6,899 bases of DNA from Clostridiales bacterium (GTDB lineage Bacteria; Bacillota; Clostridia; Christensenellales; JAISNN01): contig JAITOQ010000127.1 in assembly GCA_031289865.1 (NCBI GenBank), positions 1 to 6,899 on the forward strand. The letters run 5' to 3'. Position 1 is the stretch's first letter; every line of letters starts with the position of its first letter. Below, in pieces: positions 5,315 through 6,899 of this stretch. A model generated the notes under the pieces. It worked only from the letters and a program-made list of their open reading frames with translations. It had not been told where the DNA came from and made no database searches. The position numbers were made by a program, and so were the translations under genes.

Positions 5315-5377
5315 ATAAAAGATACCTCTCTGTTGTTTTGCAATATTGACAAGCTTTGTCGTTTTGGATTCTTCAAA

Positions 5378-6337
5378 TCAAGCCGTGCGGAGCAACCGTC
5401 TGAAGGTTTCAATAATCTCGTCGTCTGTCACTCGGCGGTTGTCTATGTAGATACATTCGCCGATATACTCGGTCTTTGCTTCAACCTCGACTGCCGCGGG
5501 AACGGGTTTTACTTCGGTCGTTAAAAAGCTGTCGGTGGTTTTTTCTTCCGCAAATCTATACGCCGTGATCTTTTTGAACGCGTCGCTGTATTCGGTATCC
5601 GACGTTTCCGCGCCCGCAAGCTTTTCTCCCGCATGTGAAATCACAGATGAAAAAGCCTCTTTGCGCCCGTCGCGATAGACTATCTCTATCTTAATTTCGG
5701 CGGTTTCGTCAAAGTCGTGCTTTTCTTCCTTTAAAATGCGTTCGATAGAAGCGAAAAGATCCTTCTTTTTTGACTGAATTTCAGAGTCAAGTTCGGATTT
5801 TTCTTCCGTCACGACGGTGGTTTTTTCGCGTATTACAAGCTCGGTCTTTGTTTCGGACGTATTCTTGCCGATGTAAGCCGCAGCCGCGGCAGCGTCTTGA
5901 AGCTCAAATCTACCTCCGTCTAAATAGCGGTCGATCAGCATGTACACCCCGTTATAGAGCGCGTATATTTCGTGAGGGACGCTGTGACATTTGATTGCAA
6001 AAACCTTGACTCCCGATTCCGTCAAGTATCCGATCAATACTTCGTCGTCACTGACGTTCACCAAAACGATAGAATCCGCGCCTTGATTTAAGAGCGACAG
6101 ACAGTCGATAACTATACGAGAGTCTAAAGTGTTTGAATACCGCGTAGACGGCAAGACTTCGTAATCGTAAATCTTGATAAATTCGTTGAGCTTTTCGTCC
6201 GTCCCGTCGTAATTATAAAACCGCACGCAACCGACCTCGCCGCGCTTTAATAACTCGGCAAACAAACTGTGAAAATCGTCCACACTGAAGTCGCAACCCC
6301 GCGTATCGATGAGAACCGCAATATTTTTTTCTGACAT
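5378..6337 (-). CDS. Protein with a divergent NYN (PIN-like nuclease) domain and an unknown charged C-terminal half
   Basis: A complete 319-residue protein; I do not recognise it as a named family. Residues about 5-138 follow the NYN pattern: NIAVLIDTRG (strand 1, D11), NTLDSRIVIDCLSLL (70-83, where the family has xADIALVIDAL), SIVLVNVSDDEV (89-100, family VSGDSDF), then GVKVFAI and a closing YMLIDRYLDGG. D11, D72 and D97/D98 could keep an acidic metal site, but the usual DxxN after strand 1 and the SDSDF motif are altered, so activity is uncertain. A run of six alanines (149-154) leads into a Glu/Lys/Thr-rich stretch (160-290) that may be partly coiled or disordered. The C-terminus (IDNRRVTDDEIIETFRRLLRTA) looks folded. 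GGAGG stands 6 nt before the ATG, directly after the glycosylase stop, so these two genes are co-translated neighbours. The NYN call is by eye. Confidence 0.6.
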   Translation of the reverse strand: MSEKNIAVLIDTRGCDFSVDDFHSLFAELLKRGEVGCVRFYNYDGTDEKLNEFIKIYDYEVLPSTRYSNTLDSRIVIDCLSLLNQGADSIVLVNVSDDEVLIGYLTESGVKVFAIKCHSVPHEIYALYNGVYMLIDRYLDGGRFELQDAAAAAAYIGKNTSETKTELVIREKTTVVTEEKSELDSEIQSKKKDLFASIERILKEEKHDFDETAEIKIEIVYRDGRKEAFSSVISHAGEKLAGAETSDTEYSDAFKKITAYRFAEEKTTDSFLTTEVKPVPAAVEVEAKTEYIGECIYIDNRRVTDDEIIETFRRLLRTA

Positions 6338-6348
6338 AATAACCTCCG

Positions 6349-6899
6349 CTATGATTTTAATGAATCGCCCGATAAAGGGCTTTGATTGTTTCTGATATAA
6401 TAATAGATATATTGTTGTACCACGCCCGAATCGCCGTGAAAGAGCGAAATCAGTTCTTTGCGTATCTTGGTAATATCGTCGCTTTCGATTTTAAAATACG
6501 CTTTCGCGGATTTTTTAATCCATGTATCGACGGGAAAGACGTCGCCTTTGGCGTATGCAAAGAGCAAAATACAATCCGCTACCTTCGGCCCGACCCCGCA
6601 AAGCCCCAAAAGATAACGATGAGCGTCCTCCGTCTCCATAGAATAAGGCGCGGAGAGGTCAAACCCCTCGTTTATCGCCTTAACCGTCTTGACAAGGTAC
6701 GAGGCACGGTAGCCCGCACCGATACGACTGTAAAACTCTTCGTCAAGGTCTTTCATTTCCTCCGCCGTAGGAAACGCATGAAAGCCGCCCGCAATAGACT
6801 TGCCTACCGCCTCGCAAAGTCTTTCGATAATCATACGGATACGCGGTATGTTGTTGTTGGCGGAAATGATAAAGCTAATCAATGTCTCGAAAGGGTCTT
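6349..6899 (-). CDS. ogg: OGG1-type 8-oxoguanine DNA glycosylase/AP lyase (5' part outside window)
   Basis: The last 182 residues are visible. The frame is open to the right edge, reading DPFETLISFIISANNNIPRI, the conserved helix-rich start of the catalytic domain, so the gene begins outside the window and the TTG at 6880-6882 is an internal Leu codon. The helix-hairpin-helix GPD signature is intact: CGVGPKVADCILLF with the Schiff-base lysine (visible residue 105), and 19 residues on the catalytic aspartate of FPVD (visible residue 124). That is the same spacing as human OGG1 K249/D268. The enzyme removes 8-oxoguanine from DNA and nicks the abasic site. About 120 N-terminal residues should be missing. 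The TAG stop lies 11 bp before the NYN-domain gene. Confidence 0.92.
   Translation of the reverse strand, partial: DPFETLISFIISANNNIPRIRMIIERLCEAVGKSIAGGFHAFPTAEEMKDLDEEFYSRIGAGYRASYLVKTVKAINEGFDLSAPYSMETEDAHRYLLGLCGVGPKVADCILLFAYAKGDVFPVDTWIKKSAKAYFKIESDDITKIRKELISLFHGDSGVVQQYIYYYIRNNQSPLSGDSLKS

Noticed and set aside
5315..5377. Promoter for the vor operon
   Set aside because: TTGTCA and TTGCAA hexamers exist on the minus strand but no fair -10 box stands 16-18 bp downstream; the second would place the start site within the ribosome binding site region.
6349..6882. A complete 177-residue glycosylase starting at TTG 6880-6882
   Set aside because: The frame continues upstream to the window edge with conserved residues (DPFET), so the TTG is an internal Leu and the gene is 5'-truncated by the window.

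Overview
The window looks like a chromosomal segment of an anaerobic Bacillota/Clostridia-type bacterium, probably an uncultured one. The reasons are a ferredoxin-linked 2-oxoacid oxidoreductase in separate subunit genes, a DUF512-type radical-SAM protein typical of Clostridia, strong AGGAGG-like ribosome binding sites, and short A/T-rich gaps. This lineage call is inference from gene content. Every gene I accept is on the minus strand, so the biological reading order runs from the right edge to the left.

Right part (6899 to 5378): the 3' two thirds of an OGG1-type 8-oxoguanine DNA glycosylase, followed after 11 bp by a 319-residue protein with a divergent NYN (PIN-like nuclease) domain and a long charged C-terminal half of unknown function.

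Middle (5314 to 2604): a four-gene operon for a branched-chain 2-oxoacid:ferredoxin oxidoreductase of the VOR type. The order is a 2x[4Fe-4S] ferredoxin-like subunit, the VorB/alpha subunit, the thiamine-diphosphate beta subunit and the gamma subunit. The last three genes are packed tightly (11 bp gap, then ATGA overlap). The ferredoxin-like gene is separated from vorB by about 170 bp holding a long inverted repeat of 7-bp units. Together the four proteins would decarboxylate a 2-oxoacid to its acyl-CoA and pass the electrons to ferredoxin.

Left-centre (2603 to 2153): about 450 bp with no credible gene, made almost wholly of repeats: two CATTYTG heptamer arrays, two copies of a GC-rich hairpin element, a RAGATTCTTCGC-type element, and two tandem copies of a palindromic ~45-50 bp element. 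A third copy of that palindromic element lies on the other side of the next gene.

Left (2152 to 1): a CPBP (CAAX-type) membrane protease flanked by the palindromic elements, an MBL-fold hydrolase, a small Dabb protein, and the N-terminal part of a DUF512/radical-SAM protein cut by the window edge. For the CPBP and MBL genes the furthest-upstream in-frame ATG lies inside the palindromic repeat (both would begin MQDK). I place the true starts at internal ATGs with ribosome binding sites.

I do not see an obviously new multi-gene system. The most unusual content is the set of dispersed repeats that touch gene starts, stops and an operon interior, and the divergent NYN protein.
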